Part shown: positions 35,388-44,383 of the stretch, one piece after another
Position numbering within the stretch: the stretch's first letter is position 1
Layout of the letters: every line of letters starts with the position of its first letter
Assembly: GCA_016787575.1 (NCBI GenBank)
Contig: JAEUUO010000009.1
Span: 62,001-126,000 of the forward strand
DNA from: Saprospiraceae bacterium
GTDB lineage: Bacteria > Bacteroidota > Bacteroidia > Chitinophagales > Saprospiraceae
Direction of reading: 5' to 3'
DNA: 64,000 nucleotides
Notes under the pieces: model-generated
What the model saw: the letters and a program-made list of their open reading frames with translations, nothing else
Database searches by the model: none
What the model was told of the DNA's origin: nothing
Made by a program: the position numbers and the translations under genes

Positions 35388-37445
35388 ATGAAGCGACTTT
35401 ACCTTTTTCTCTCATTCTTATTTTGTTTGAGCGCCCTTGATGCTCAATATTATTACCTGCCTTATCCAAAAATTGGTAAGAATCCAGGTGAATTAAATAA
35501 AGACAATGAATACCCACCGAATGGTGGATTACCAGCTGGTTGGACTACGATTATGACTGGCCCTCAAGCATCTGGAAACTGGACGGCTGCTATTAATTTG
35601 CCAATTACCTTTTACTTTAACGGTGCATTGGTTACAAAATTTAAAGCAAGTAGCAGCGGTGTAGTTACTTTCAATACAAAAACCGTTTTGAAAGTGGATT
35701 CGAATAATGTGGCTTTACCAAGCGCATTGATTCCTGACAGTTCCATTTGTATTTGGGGATTGCGTTGTGCAACCGGTGATTACATTGTAACTAAAACTTT
35801 CGGAACCAAACCGAATCGTCAATTTTGGATTCAGTACAATTCTTACAGTGAACCCAATTTAAAAGCTGGATGGATTTATGCATCTGTTGTATTAGAAGAA
35901 ACCACCAATAAAATTTATTTAGTGGATCAGCGGACCCAATGTGTGTTTAACAGTGCAGTGTGTCAGGATAAAACAAATATTACACTGGGCGTTCAGGTTG
36001 ATGCAAATTACGCAGTCATGGTTGATGGTTCACCAGATTATAAAAGCGATAATCTGAATAACTTTTTAGTAGATGATAATACTTATTATGAGTTTATTCA
36101 AGGAACACAATCGCAAGAAGATATCCTTGGATTGCAACATGATTTTAAAAGATATTATCTAACGAAAGATTTTCCATTGACCGTTAATGGAACATTCCGC
36201 AATACTGGTTCAACAATTGTTTCGAAAGTTGTTTATAACTACAATGTGGATAATGGACCGATTGTATCTAAAGAAATTACCGGTTTGAATGCAGCTCCTT
36301 TGTCAGATTTTCAGGTGAGCCATCCGGATGTTTGGGCTTCTGCTACAAAAGGAGTTTACACCGTAAAATCCTGGATTAGTTTGGTAAATGACAATCCAAC
36401 CGGAACTGCTTCGGATGATACCATTCGTACTGTGGTTAATGTAAATGACACTTCAATCATTCGTAAGTTGATGCATGAAAATTTTTCATCTTCAACCTGT
36501 CCTCCTTGTAAACCGGGTAACGAAACAATGCATGCTGTGCAGAGTAATTTTCCGGATTTGTATTCTGAGTTGAATTATCATTATTATTTTCCTGGAACAG
36601 GAGATCCATACTATACGCAAGAAGCACGTGACCGTGGAAACTATTACGGCGGTGTAAATGCAATACCTGCATTGTTTTTGGATGGAACAACCAATATCAA
36701 TCCAAATGGATATACCGTGCCTCAATTTGCAGAGTTACAGGAAATACCGGCATTCTATCAAATCAATCCAAGTGGTACTGTAAATGGACAGAAAATAGAT
36801 GTAAGTATAGAAATTCAAACCATAGCACCAATAACTGCAACTACCAGGCTGAATGTTGCAATAGCAGAAAAGAAAACCTTTAAAAACGTCAAAACAAATG
36901 GAGAAACGGAATTTCCACATGTCATGAAAAAGTTGATTCCAAGTTCTGCAGGAACCTTGGTTGGTGTGGTGCCAGCTGAATCCAGTAAGACCATTAATTT
37001 GACCTGGACTGTACCGGGAGCCTATCGTTTGCCATTGGATGCTCAAACAGCTAATATCATCAATTTGGCTACAGAAAATAGCATTGAAGATTTTGCCAAT
37101 CTGGAAGTGATTGCCTGGTTGCAAGAAAGTGATAAAAGTGTATTGCAATCCAATTCTGCAGATCTTGTATTTGTAGTTGGAACCAATCAAACCGTTGAGA
37201 AAAAAGAAATCAGTATAAATCCAAATCCAGCGAGCTCATATTTCTTCATCAACATGGCTGAATTTGGAAAAGACCAAATTTTAAAAGTATTGATTGCAGA
37301 TGAAACCGGAAAATTGGTTTATGCTGAAAAAACCAATTTGGGGTCTTTATTTGTAAATACTAGCAATTGGACTCCCGGATTGTACCATGTAAAAGTGGTA
37401 GGAAAAAATCAGGAAGCCAATCATAAAGTACTTGTCGTTGAATAA
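35388..37445 (+). CDS. Omp28-like secreted protein with thioredoxin-fold CPPC and T9SS domain
   Basis: A signal peptide (LYLFLSFLFCLSALDAQ) precedes a beta-rich N-terminal half. Residues about 365-450 contain HENFSSSTCPPCKPGNETMH with Cys371 and Cys374, then GGVNAIPALFLDGTTNIN. This is the Omp28-related thioredoxin-like arrangement. The C-terminal 80 residues hold ISINPNPASSYFFINMAEFG and GLYHVKVVGKNQEANHKVLV, a T9SS type A sorting domain. It may handle disulfides on exported proteins, but this is inference. A strong terminator follows at 37465. Confidence 0.85.
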   Translation: MKRLYLFLSFLFCLSALDAQYYYLPYPKIGKNPGELNKDNEYPPNGGLPAGWTTIMTGPQASGNWTAAINLPITFYFNGALVTKFKASSSGVVTFNTKTVLKVDSNNVALPSALIPDSSICIWGLRCATGDYIVTKTFGTKPNRQFWIQYNSYSEPNLKAGWIYASVVLEETTNKIYLVDQRTQCVFNSAVCQDKTNITLGVQVDANYAVMVDGSPDYKSDNLNNFLVDDNTYYEFIQGTQSQEDILGLQHDFKRYYLTKDFPLTVNGTFRNTGSTIVSKVVYNYNVDNGPIVSKEITGLNAAPLSDFQVSHPDVWASATKGVYTVKSWISLVNDNPTGTASDDTIRTVVNVNDTSIIRKLMHENFSSSTCPPCKPGNETMHAVQSNFPDLYSELNYHYYFPGTGDPYYTQEARDRGNYYGGVNAIPALFLDGTTNINPNGYTVPQFAELQEIPAFYQINPSGTVNGQKIDVSIEIQTIAPITATTRLNVAIAEKKTFKNVKTNGETEFPHVMKKLIPSSAGTLVGVVPAESSKTINLTWTVPGAYRLPLDAQTANIINLATENSIEDFANLEVIAWLQESDKSVLQSNSADLVFVVGTNQTVEKKEISINPNPASSYFFINMAEFGKDQILKVLIADETGKLVYAEKTNLGSLFVNTSNWTPGLYHVKVVGKNQEANHKVLVVE

Positions 37446-37464
37446 AAAATAATTTACCTGAATG

Positions 37465-37497
37465 AAAAAAGCCATTGACTGTGTTGATGGCTTTTTT
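37465..37497 (+). terminator. Rho-independent terminator after the 35388 gene
   Basis: AAAAAAGCCAT (37465-37475) pairs perfectly with ATGGCTTTTTT (37487-37497) around an 11-nt loop, giving 11 bp and a U run. It lies 20 nt after the stop of the Omp28-like gene. The stem also reads well in the other direction, but that orientation faces no nearby minus-strand gene. Confidence 0.85.
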
Positions 37498-37546
37498 TAT
37501 TGGTTTACAAACGTGCGTTGCCAATTTGTGATTAGTTTTGCGCAAC

Positions 37547-38167
37547 ATGGTTTGGACAGGGAAAAAATTTATTGTTTTTGAAGGAATTGATGGATCTGGA
37601 AAGAGTACACAAGCAAGATTGCTTCATGAAAAGCTCACTATCAATGGTGTTGCTAATTTCCTGACTGCAGAACCAACCAACCGACCTATAGGAAAATTAA
37701 TTCGCGACATTTTTGCGCATCGATTGTACGGCAACGATGCAACCATTGCCGCCCTTTTTGTGGCGGATCGATTGGAACATTTGACCCATCCCGAAGACGG
37801 AATTCTCCATCATTTGAACAAGGAAGTATTGGTTATTTGCGATCGATATTATTTATCATCCTATGCTTATCAGGGGATTCATGTTTCATTAGAATGGGTT
37901 ATCCAGGCCAATGCAATGAGTGTGTCTATGGCAAAACCGGATGTTCATGTATTTATTGACTTGCCCGTTGAAATGGCATTGGAACGATTGATTCAATCCA
38001 GGCAACACATCGAACGTTATGAAACGCTGGAAAATTTGAAAAAGGTTCGCGATCAATATTTTTTAGTGATAGACCAATTAAAATCAGAAGAACAAATTGT
38101 CGTATTGGATGGATCTCAAAATCAAGAACTGCTTTCAAAGCAGATTTGGGATTTACTTAGTAACTAA
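37547..38167 (+). CDS. tmk: Thymidylate kinase
   Basis: The ATG at 37547 gives a 206-residue protein; an upstream TTG adds three residues. FIVFEGIDGSGKSTQARLLH is the P-loop (residues 8-27), VICDRYYLSSYAYQG is the DRY/DRH motif, and HVFIDLPVEMALERL is the Walker B-like strand. A short arginine-containing lid with RQHIERYE is present. The enzyme phosphorylates dTMP to dTDP for DNA synthesis. It stands alone between a terminator and a convergent CBS-domain gene. Confidence 0.93.
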   Translation: MVWTGKKFIVFEGIDGSGKSTQARLLHEKLTINGVANFLTAEPTNRPIGKLIRDIFAHRLYGNDATIAALFVADRLEHLTHPEDGILHHLNKEVLVICDRYYLSSYAYQGIHVSLEWVIQANAMSVSMAKPDVHVFIDLPVEMALERLIQSRQHIERYETLENLKKVRDQYFLVIDQLKSEEQIVVLDGSQNQELLSKQIWDLLSN

Positions 38168-38239
38168 TTTAGCTTTATAAAAATTATTTTAATCTTTCGC
38201 AGTCACAGCAATGTGTTGTAAAGCAATTCAATCTAAAGA

Positions 38240-39520
38240 TTAATCTTGCTTTTGAGATTTAGTTTTAAGCAATACTTTATCTATCCGAGCGCCATCCATG
38301 TCGAGAATTTCGATTTCATAATTTAGCCAAGGAATGATTTCTCCTGTTTTAGGAATCCGCCGCAATTCATGTAAAATTAATCCACTGATTGTATTAAATG
38401 GATAATCATCTTTTAGACTTTCGAGATCCATTTTTAATAAAAATTCGGATAATGGGTATTGGCCATCTATTAACCAGGTACCGTCCTCGCGTTGGAAAAA
38501 TGAAAATTCACTGGAATAAAATTCTGACACATCTCCTACCAGAGCTTCCAATAAATCATTTAAAGTAATCAGACCTTTCATATCTCCAAATTCATCAATG
38601 ACGATGGCGTAGTGGATGGTACTTGTTTTAAAGATTTTTAAAGCTTCATACGCTGATAAATTTTCAATAACAAATTGAGCTTGTTTGATGTGATCAATCA
38701 ACTTAAAAGATGGATCTTCAATATGTTTAAATAAATCTTTCAGAAAGATAATTCCTGTGATATCCATTTTGTCATCAACAACAGGATAGACAGAATGCAT
38801 TTCCTGGTTGACCGTTTTGCGGATGGTGTCTTTATCGAATGAAGCTTTTAATACAACGGTATCACTGATGTGAGTCATGAGAGAAGCAACTTTGCGATCA
38901 CCCAAACTGATCACACGTTCCATAATATCTTGTTCGATTTCATGTAAAGCGCCGCCTTCAGTACCTTCCTGAATGATGGCTTTGATTTCTTCTTCAGTCA
39001 CCCGACTGTCGGATGAAGCTTTGATGCCTAAAAGTCTGATAATAAAATCCGAGGTGTGCGTTAATAACCATATAAAAGGTGCTGTCAAAACAGATATCCA
39101 ATACATGGGGAAGGACAATAATTTAGATATGCGTTCCGGCATAGTGAGTCCAATTCTTTTTGGAACCAATTCACCTAAAACCAGAGAAAAAAAAGTCAGT
39201 ATAATGACGATCAAAGTTACAGCAATCGTTTTACTATAATCTTGCAAAAGATGGTATTGATTGATATATGCAGTCAAGTCATCTTCAATTTTTTGTCCGC
39301 TGTAAATACCGGTTAAAATACCAATCAGGGTAATTCCAATTTGAACAGTAGAAAGAAACTTTCCGGGATTTTCTGATAATTCCAAAGCTTTTTTAGCAGC
39401 CAGATCACCTCTTTTAGATGCAGCTTCCAATCTTGATTTTCTGGAAGAGACCATGGCAATTTCTGACATGGCAAACAAGCCATTGAGTAGTATTAAAAAA
39501 AGAATGATAAGCAGTTCCAT
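38240..39520 (-). CDS. CNNM/HlyC-type transporter with CBS pair (hemolysin family)
   Basis: The 426-residue protein has a DUF21/CNNM membrane domain (about residues 1-190, four helices with GELVPKRIGL and ENPGKFLSTVQIG). Two CBS domains follow (about 205-325, including VISLGDRKVASLMTHI and SAYEALKIFKTSTIHYAIVI). The last domain is CorC/HlyC (GTWLIDGQYPLSEFLLKMD, NYEIEILDMDGARIDKVLL). Such proteins are linked to magnesium or other divalent cation efflux; the hemolysin name is historical. The gene is on its own minus-strand unit. Confidence 0.9.
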   Translation of the reverse strand: MELLIILFLILLNGLFAMSEIAMVSSRKSRLEAASKRGDLAAKKALELSENPGKFLSTVQIGITLIGILTGIYSGQKIEDDLTAYINQYHLLQDYSKTIAVTLIVIILTFFSLVLGELVPKRIGLTMPERISKLLSFPMYWISVLTAPFIWLLTHTSDFIIRLLGIKASSDSRVTEEEIKAIIQEGTEGGALHEIEQDIMERVISLGDRKVASLMTHISDTVVLKASFDKDTIRKTVNQEMHSVYPVVDDKMDITGIIFLKDLFKHIEDPSFKLIDHIKQAQFVIENLSAYEALKIFKTSTIHYAIVIDEFGDMKGLITLNDLLEALVGDVSEFYSSEFSFFQREDGTWLIDGQYPLSEFLLKMDLESLKDDYPFNTISGLILHELRRIPKTGEIIPWLNYEIEILDMDGARIDKVLLKTKSQKQD

Positions 39521-39649
39521 AGTTTAACAAAAATATGAAACATGAACCAGAACCTAGGAGTAAAGATGAAAGTGGATATTTTTAATTATCCCACAATTGG
39601 CATTTAAATAGCGATTAAGCTAGCAATAATAAAAAGCTAAAAGACTCAA

Positions 39650-40186
39650 TTAATTTTCCAAAGCAGCAATGTCTTCATAAATTGCATAATGTCCGGCAAT
39701 CATGTTTTTTAATGCTTTACGAGCAAAGAATATTCTACTCTTTACCGTACCCAGTGGTAATTTTAGTTCATCAGCAATTTCCTGATATTTAAAACCGTGA
39801 TAATATCGTAGGAATGGAATTTTTAAACTGTCGTCCAGACTTTCAACCATACCGTTTAATTCTTTCATCATAATATCTGAATCAGCTCTGTTTAGAACAG
39901 AATTGTTGATAGAATTTAAATAGTATTGATTGTCGCTATGATCATTAATAACACCTCCTTTAACCTTCCGTCGATAATTATTAATGAAGATATTTTTCAT
40001 TATGGTAATTAACCAAGCTTTGAAATTGGTACCTGGCTGAAATTTATCTTTATTTGACAATGCCCGGAAAGCAGTTTCCTGACACAGATCTTTTGCATCT
40101 TCTGAATCTTTGGTTAGACTATACGCAAAATTCTGAAGGGTTTGTGTCTGCTTATCTAACAAATTGTAAAACTCTACAGTTGACAT
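39650..40186 (-). CDS. ECF-type RNA polymerase sigma factor
   Basis: I start at the ATG at 40186, giving 178 residues; the longer frame lies over the promoter. LQNFAYSLTKDSEDAKDLCQ and FKAWLITIMKNIFINNYRRK are sigma region 2, and IPFLRYYHGFKYQEIADELK and LPLGTVKSRIFFARKALKNM are region 4. No anti-sigma gene sits next to it. It resembles the RpoE-like ECF factors that are abundant in Bacteroidota. Confidence 0.9.
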   Translation of the reverse strand: MSTVEFYNLLDKQTQTLQNFAYSLTKDSEDAKDLCQETAFRALSNKDKFQPGTNFKAWLITIMKNIFINNYRRKVKGGVINDHSDNQYYLNSINNSVLNRADSDIMMKELNGMVESLDDSLKIPFLRYYHGFKYQEIADELKLPLGTVKSRIFFARKALKNMIAGHYAIYEDIAALEN

Positions 40187-40203
40187 ATCTATTATATTTC
40201 CCC

Positions 40204-40211
40204 CAAATTTA
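40204..40211 (-). promoter_or_regulatory. -7 box (TAAATTTG) upstream of the ECF sigma gene
   Basis: On the minus strand TAAATTTG fits the Bacteroidota TAnnTTTG -7 consensus and ends 17 nt before the ATG at 40186. No good -33 TTG lies at the expected distance, so the promoter may be weak or activated. This box supports the choice of the shorter start. Confidence 0.45.
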
Positions 40212-40362
40212 TTATTTTGTTTAATTATAATGAAATTTTTCTTAAACAAAACTTGTTAAAATTTTGATAAATTGCATAATAATTGCATAATTAATTGAAA
40301 ATCAATTATTTTAAGAATTCTTACAAATTATCATTCGTTCAATTAAAAATGAAACCAACAAC

Positions 40363-41466
40363 TTATTGCTGGGCTTTACCCATTAAATAGCCTGCAATGG
40401 CCAAAAATACCAAATTGGGTAACCAGATTGCAAATATGGGTGGAAGCAGGTCATTATTGGCAAAAGTGAGAGACATTTTCGACAAAAAGATATAAACGAC
40501 CCCCAGAATGATTCCAGCTGCCAGATGTAATCCCATCCCACCCCGAACTTTTCGGGTTGCAATGCAAGCCCCAATAAAGGACAAAATCAAGGTTGTAATC
40601 GGATCAGCAGTACGTCGCTGGCGTTCCACTTCGTATAATTTACTGATTCCGGAGCCTTTTAGCTTTTCCCTTTTAATAAAACGTCCCAATTCGGAAGTTG
40701 TCATCATATCTTTTTGATTGGATATAAAGACAAAGTCTTCCGGGTGTAAATTGAGCGCAGTATCTATAGAAACGCCTGTTTTTACTTCAATATTTTCTGT
40801 GCTATCTCCAAAATTGCGGATGGTAATGTCTTTTAATGTCCAAATATTGGGTTCACTTTTCCATTTAATGGTTTTGGCATCCAGAGTTTGTACAATTTTT
40901 TCTTTTTCAAATTTTTCCATTTGAAAATCAATGCCACTGCTATCGGCTCCTTGATAATATCTCAAAAAAGCACCCAGCTGCGGACCAATAAAAAAATGGA
41001 TGTTGCGATCTCTGGATTTTATATTTCCAGGACGAATGTATTTATTGTCAAAATCACGCAAAACTTTATTTGATTTTGGAACGTAGTAATGATTTCCAAT
41101 CAAATGTATAATTGTAAAAATAGAACCCGCCAATAAAAATGGTTTAAGCAATCGTTTAAACGAAACACCGGAACTAAACAATGGAATAATTTCAGTTTGA
41201 CCCGCCATTCTCGATGTAAAAAATATAACCGTTATTAAAGCATACAAGGGAAATAAAAGTGAATTGATCCAAGGCAGGAAGTTGAAATAATATTGCGAAC
41301 TAACTTCCCAAAAACTCAATCCTTTTGAAATGAATTTATCAATGCGTTCACTTACATCAAAAACTACTGAAAGCATGGAAAAGAGTAGCATGATAAACAG
41401 AAAGGTCCGTACATATTTTCCAATGATGTAACGATCCATAATTTTAAGTCGCATAATCTCCCACAT
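40363..41466 (-). CDS. LptF/LptG-family permease (lipopolysaccharide export)
   Basis: The 367-residue protein has the YjgP/YjgQ layout. An N-terminal helix block (DRYIIGKYVRTFLFIMLLF, LPWINSLLFPLYALITVIFF, AGSIFTIIHLIGNHYYVP) and a periplasmic beta-jellyroll domain (about 130-270) come first. Three C-terminal helices follow (LILSFIGACIATRKVRGG, GIILGVVYIFLSKMSLTF, FAIWLPNLVFLAIAGYLM). It would form the membrane part of the ABC complex that moves lipopolysaccharide across the periplasm. The start overlaps the tgt stop by 1 nt; a start at MDRY is also possible. Confidence 0.88.
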   Translation of the reverse strand: MWEIMRLKIMDRYIIGKYVRTFLFIMLLFSMLSVVFDVSERIDKFISKGLSFWEVSSQYYFNFLPWINSLLFPLYALITVIFFTSRMAGQTEIIPLFSSGVSFKRLLKPFLLAGSIFTIIHLIGNHYYVPKSNKVLRDFDNKYIRPGNIKSRDRNIHFFIGPQLGAFLRYYQGADSSGIDFQMEKFEKEKIVQTLDAKTIKWKSEPNIWTLKDITIRNFGDSTENIEVKTGVSIDTALNLHPEDFVFISNQKDMMTTSELGRFIKREKLKGSGISKLYEVERQRRTADPITTLILSFIGACIATRKVRGGMGLHLAAGIILGVVYIFLSKMSLTFANNDLLPPIFAIWLPNLVFLAIAGYLMGKAQQ

Positions 41467-42602
41467 CAGCGTCTGGCACTAATTACAGGAAGCATCTGGT
41501 CCTTCCATAGTTTAAAATTATTGTTTAAAATTTGCTTTCTAGCCTCTTCCATCAACCAAAGGTAAAATCGCAAATTTTGCAAACTTGCCAATTGCGCACC
41601 TAAAATTTCATTAGACATAATTAAATGTCTAAGATACGATTTGCTGTGTTGTTGGCTGGTTGTCAGGTCAAGCTTTTCATCTAGTGGACTAAAATCATCT
41701 TTCCATTTTAAATTGCGTATATGAATAATACCCTGAGTTGTATAAATGATTCCATGTCTTGCATTTCGTGTTGGTAAAACGCAATCAAAAAAATCGATTC
41801 CTCGTTCAATGGAATTTAATAAATTTTGGGGAGTTCCAACTCCCATTAAATAGCGGGCAGACAGGACAGGCATGTGTTGACAACAAATTGAAACCAATCG
41901 ATTCAATTCTTCTTCCGGTTCGCCAACGCTTAAGCCACCTATTGCATAAATTGGATTGGGGTACCGGGTAATTGCCTGAATAGATTCTATTCGCAAGTCT
42001 TCATATACCGAACCTTGAGAAATGGGTACATAACATTGATGGTGTCCGTATAGTGGATTTGTTTTTTCAAAATGATTGATTCCTGATTCCAACCAACGAT
42101 GTGTAATATTCATGGAGCGACGAACGTAATTTCGTTCGGAAGGATATGGGGGACATTCATCCAAGGCCATCATGATATCAGAACCTAATGAGCGTTGAAT
42201 ATCAACAACACGTTCCGGAGTAAATAAATGTTTAGAACCATCTATGTGGGATGAAAAAACAACGCCTTCTTCTTTTATTTTGCGATTGGCACTTAATGAA
42301 AAAACCTGATAGCCACCGCTGTCTGTGAGTAGGGGTTTATTCCAATTCATAAACCGGTGTAATCCTCCTGCTTTTTCAATAATTTCAGTTCCGGGACGCA
42401 AATAAAGATGATAGGTATTTCCTAAAATGATTTGTGCTTTGACTGCATCTTTTAATTCAGTTTGGTGTACGGCTTTTACGGTCGCAGATGTACCAACTGG
42501 CATAAAAATAGGAGTCTCGATGCATCCATGAACAGTACTAAAACTACCTGCACGTGCATTGCAATTAGCATCTGTAGCAATGAGCTCAAACTGAGGTTTC
42601 AT
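41466..42602 (-). CDS. tgt: tRNA-guanine transglycosylase without the zinc site
   Basis: The 378-residue protein swaps guanine for a queuine precursor at position 34 of GUN-anticodon tRNAs. Catalytic motifs are intact: LLTDSGGYQVFSLSA, MALDECPPYPS, YAIGGLSVGEPEEE and the nucleophile region IDFFDCVLPTRNARHG. The zinc site is not. Where E. coli-type enzymes have CxCxxC followed by a His in IHNLRYY, this protein has Leu311, Leu313, Ser316 and Gln342 (DEKLDLTTSQQH and SLQNLRFY). It sits between rodA (directly abutting) and the LptF/G gene. Confidence 0.93.
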   Translation of the reverse strand: MKPQFELIATDANCNARAGSFSTVHGCIETPIFMPVGTSATVKAVHQTELKDAVKAQIILGNTYHLYLRPGTEIIEKAGGLHRFMNWNKPLLTDSGGYQVFSLSANRKIKEEGVVFSSHIDGSKHLFTPERVVDIQRSLGSDIMMALDECPPYPSERNYVRRSMNITHRWLESGINHFEKTNPLYGHHQCYVPISQGSVYEDLRIESIQAITRYPNPIYAIGGLSVGEPEEELNRLVSICCQHMPVLSARYLMGVGTPQNLLNSIERGIDFFDCVLPTRNARHGIIYTTQGIIHIRNLKWKDDFSPLDEKLDLTTSQQHSKSYLRHLIMSNEILGAQLASLQNLRFYLWLMEEARKQILNNNFKLWKDQMLPVISARR

Positions 42603-43991
42603 TTAAGCTTTTCTTTGCATTTTTAAAAGAACACCAATCATGAGTGAAAATCCAATGAGCGCTGATCCTCCTTTACTAATAAACGGCAAAGGGATTCCAA
42701 TAATAGGTACCAGTCCCATCGTCATACCAATATTGATAAGCACATGAACAAACAACAATCCTGCAACACACAATGCATAATTAGAAAAAAACTTTTTTTC
42801 ACTGCGTTGGCTCATTAATACGATTCTGAAAATTAAAATGAAAAACAAAATGATCACGGTTATAGACCCTAAAAATCCTTGTTCTTCTCCGATGGACGAA
42901 AAAATAAAATCGGTAGATTGCTCAGGTACAAATTTTAGTTTGGTCATGTTGCCATTTAAATAACCTTTTCCAAAAAAGCCGCCAGCGCCGATTGCTACTT
43001 TAGATTGCAAAATATTGTAAAGGGAGCCTCTTGGATCGCATTGTGAAGGAGTCAACCACACTTTAATACGTTCTTGTTGGTGTGGCTCTAATCCATTGAA
43101 AAAATTTATAGATGTGTAACTGAATAAAGCCAAAATTCCAAACCCAAATGCTACGATTAAACTCAATCGTTCTTCTTTGGATTTCCATAAATAAATGAGT
43201 GAAGCAAGCAACAGTGCACCAGCGATTAGTAAAACCTGGAACAATGGAATAAAAAAGTTCAATCCAATTAAACCTGAAATAAAAATCAGAAACAGCAGCC
43301 ATTGAAATTTAAAGGGTCTAAAATAATACCAGCACAAGATGAGCGATAAAATCAGCAGTCCCAATAAAATATATGGAATTGGAAATAAAAAAGAGAAAAT
43401 GAAAACGGCAAAAAACAAAACTAAAATTAAATAGTAAAATTCGTTGAGTCCTTCAATAAATAAAAGCACAAAAAAGGAAAGAAAAGTCAATGCGGAACCT
43501 GCATCTGGTTGGAATAAAATAAAAAACACCGGAGCAAAAATAATTCCGAAAGAAATTAACTGATAATTGACTTGTTTAAGATTGGTTTTGAAATAGCTGA
43601 GGTAGGAACTGAGAGCCAGTGCTGTTCCAAATTTCGCAATTTCGGCAGGTTGGATGGACAATCCGCCAATATTCAACCATGCTTTTGCTCCTTTAACTTC
43701 TGTACCAAAAATCAATACAACGATCAACAGAAATATACCGACTCCATAGATTATATATGCAAACGTATGCCAGAATTTTTCATCTATCAATTGACTCAAG
43801 AAAAATAAAATGAGCGCAATGCCCATGTATAGGGACTGCTTTGTAATTGGAACAGAGAGATCGAATAAATCCCTGTTGATATTTTGGGAGTAGGTAACAG
43901 AATAAATGGAAAGCCAACCAATAATTACTAAGCTGAAATAAATTCCCAGTGTAATCCAATCATAATTTGCAGCCCTTGGTTTTCTTATCAT
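42603..43991 (-). CDS. rodA: RodA-type SEDS peptidoglycan polymerase
   Basis: The 462-residue membrane protein is a SEDS-family glycosyltransferase that polymerises lipid II during cell elongation. Family motifs include GAKAWLNIGGLSIQPAEIAK, FILFQPDAGSALTF with the conserved Asp, VAIGAGGFFGKGYLNG and FVPEQSTDFIFSSIGEEQGF, ending in IPLPFISKGGSALIGF. It is longer than E. coli RodA because of extra helices in the middle (about residues 185-280). It lies between the SPOR-domain gene (5 nt away) and tgt. Confidence 0.9.
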   Translation of the reverse strand: MIRKPRAANYDWITLGIYFSLVIIGWLSIYSVTYSQNINRDLFDLSVPITKQSLYMGIALILFFLSQLIDEKFWHTFAYIIYGVGIFLLIVVLIFGTEVKGAKAWLNIGGLSIQPAEIAKFGTALALSSYLSYFKTNLKQVNYQLISFGIIFAPVFFILFQPDAGSALTFLSFFVLLFIEGLNEFYYLILVLFFAVFIFSFLFPIPYILLGLLILSLILCWYYFRPFKFQWLLFLIFISGLIGLNFFIPLFQVLLIAGALLLASLIYLWKSKEERLSLIVAFGFGILALFSYTSINFFNGLEPHQQERIKVWLTPSQCDPRGSLYNILQSKVAIGAGGFFGKGYLNGNMTKLKFVPEQSTDFIFSSIGEEQGFLGSITVIILFFILIFRIVLMSQRSEKKFFSNYALCVAGLLFVHVLINIGMTMGLVPIIGIPLPFISKGGSALIGFSLMIGVLLKMQRKA

Positions 43992-43996
43992 TTGAA

Positions 43997-44383
43997 TTAA
44001 AATTCATCATAAGAAATTTTATCAACGGATAAAAATGCACTTGGAAATTTCTTTTTAATTCCTTCAAGTGTAGCTGCAGCTTCTGCACGAGATAAAAATG
44101 CACCAGCTTTTAAGTAGTAATAGGGTTCTTTGTATTCCCATTTACTTTTTAAACTAAATTGTTGTTGAAATCCAGATCGCGTATTTTCCATCAAGCGACG
44201 ATCTGTTGTTGTGATAATGGTAATTCTCCAACCGGTTATGTGCGTAATGGCGCGATTGGTTTTCAAGTATTGATCCATGATTAAACTGACTTTGGGATCT
44301 TCTTGAATGGTGATGCCATCCTGTGCAAACATTGCATTGCACATCAAGAAAGATAATCCGCAAATCATGAACCTAATTTTCAT
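43997..44383 (-). CDS. Periplasmic SPOR-domain-like protein
   Basis: The 128-residue protein has a signal peptide ([16 protein letters not shown]) and a compact C-terminal domain ([57 protein letters not shown]), which fits a SPOR-type peptidoglycan-binding fold. SPOR domains bind denuded glycan strands at division sites. The gene overlaps secA by 4 nt and precedes rodA, which suits a cell-wall role. Confidence 0.7.
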   Translation of the reverse strand: MKIRFMICGLSFLMCNAMFAQDGITIQEDPKVSLIMDQYLKTNRAITHITGWRITIITTTDRRLMENTRSGFQQQFSLKSKWEYKEPYYYLKAGAFLSRAEAAATLEGIKKKFPSAFLSVDKISYDEF

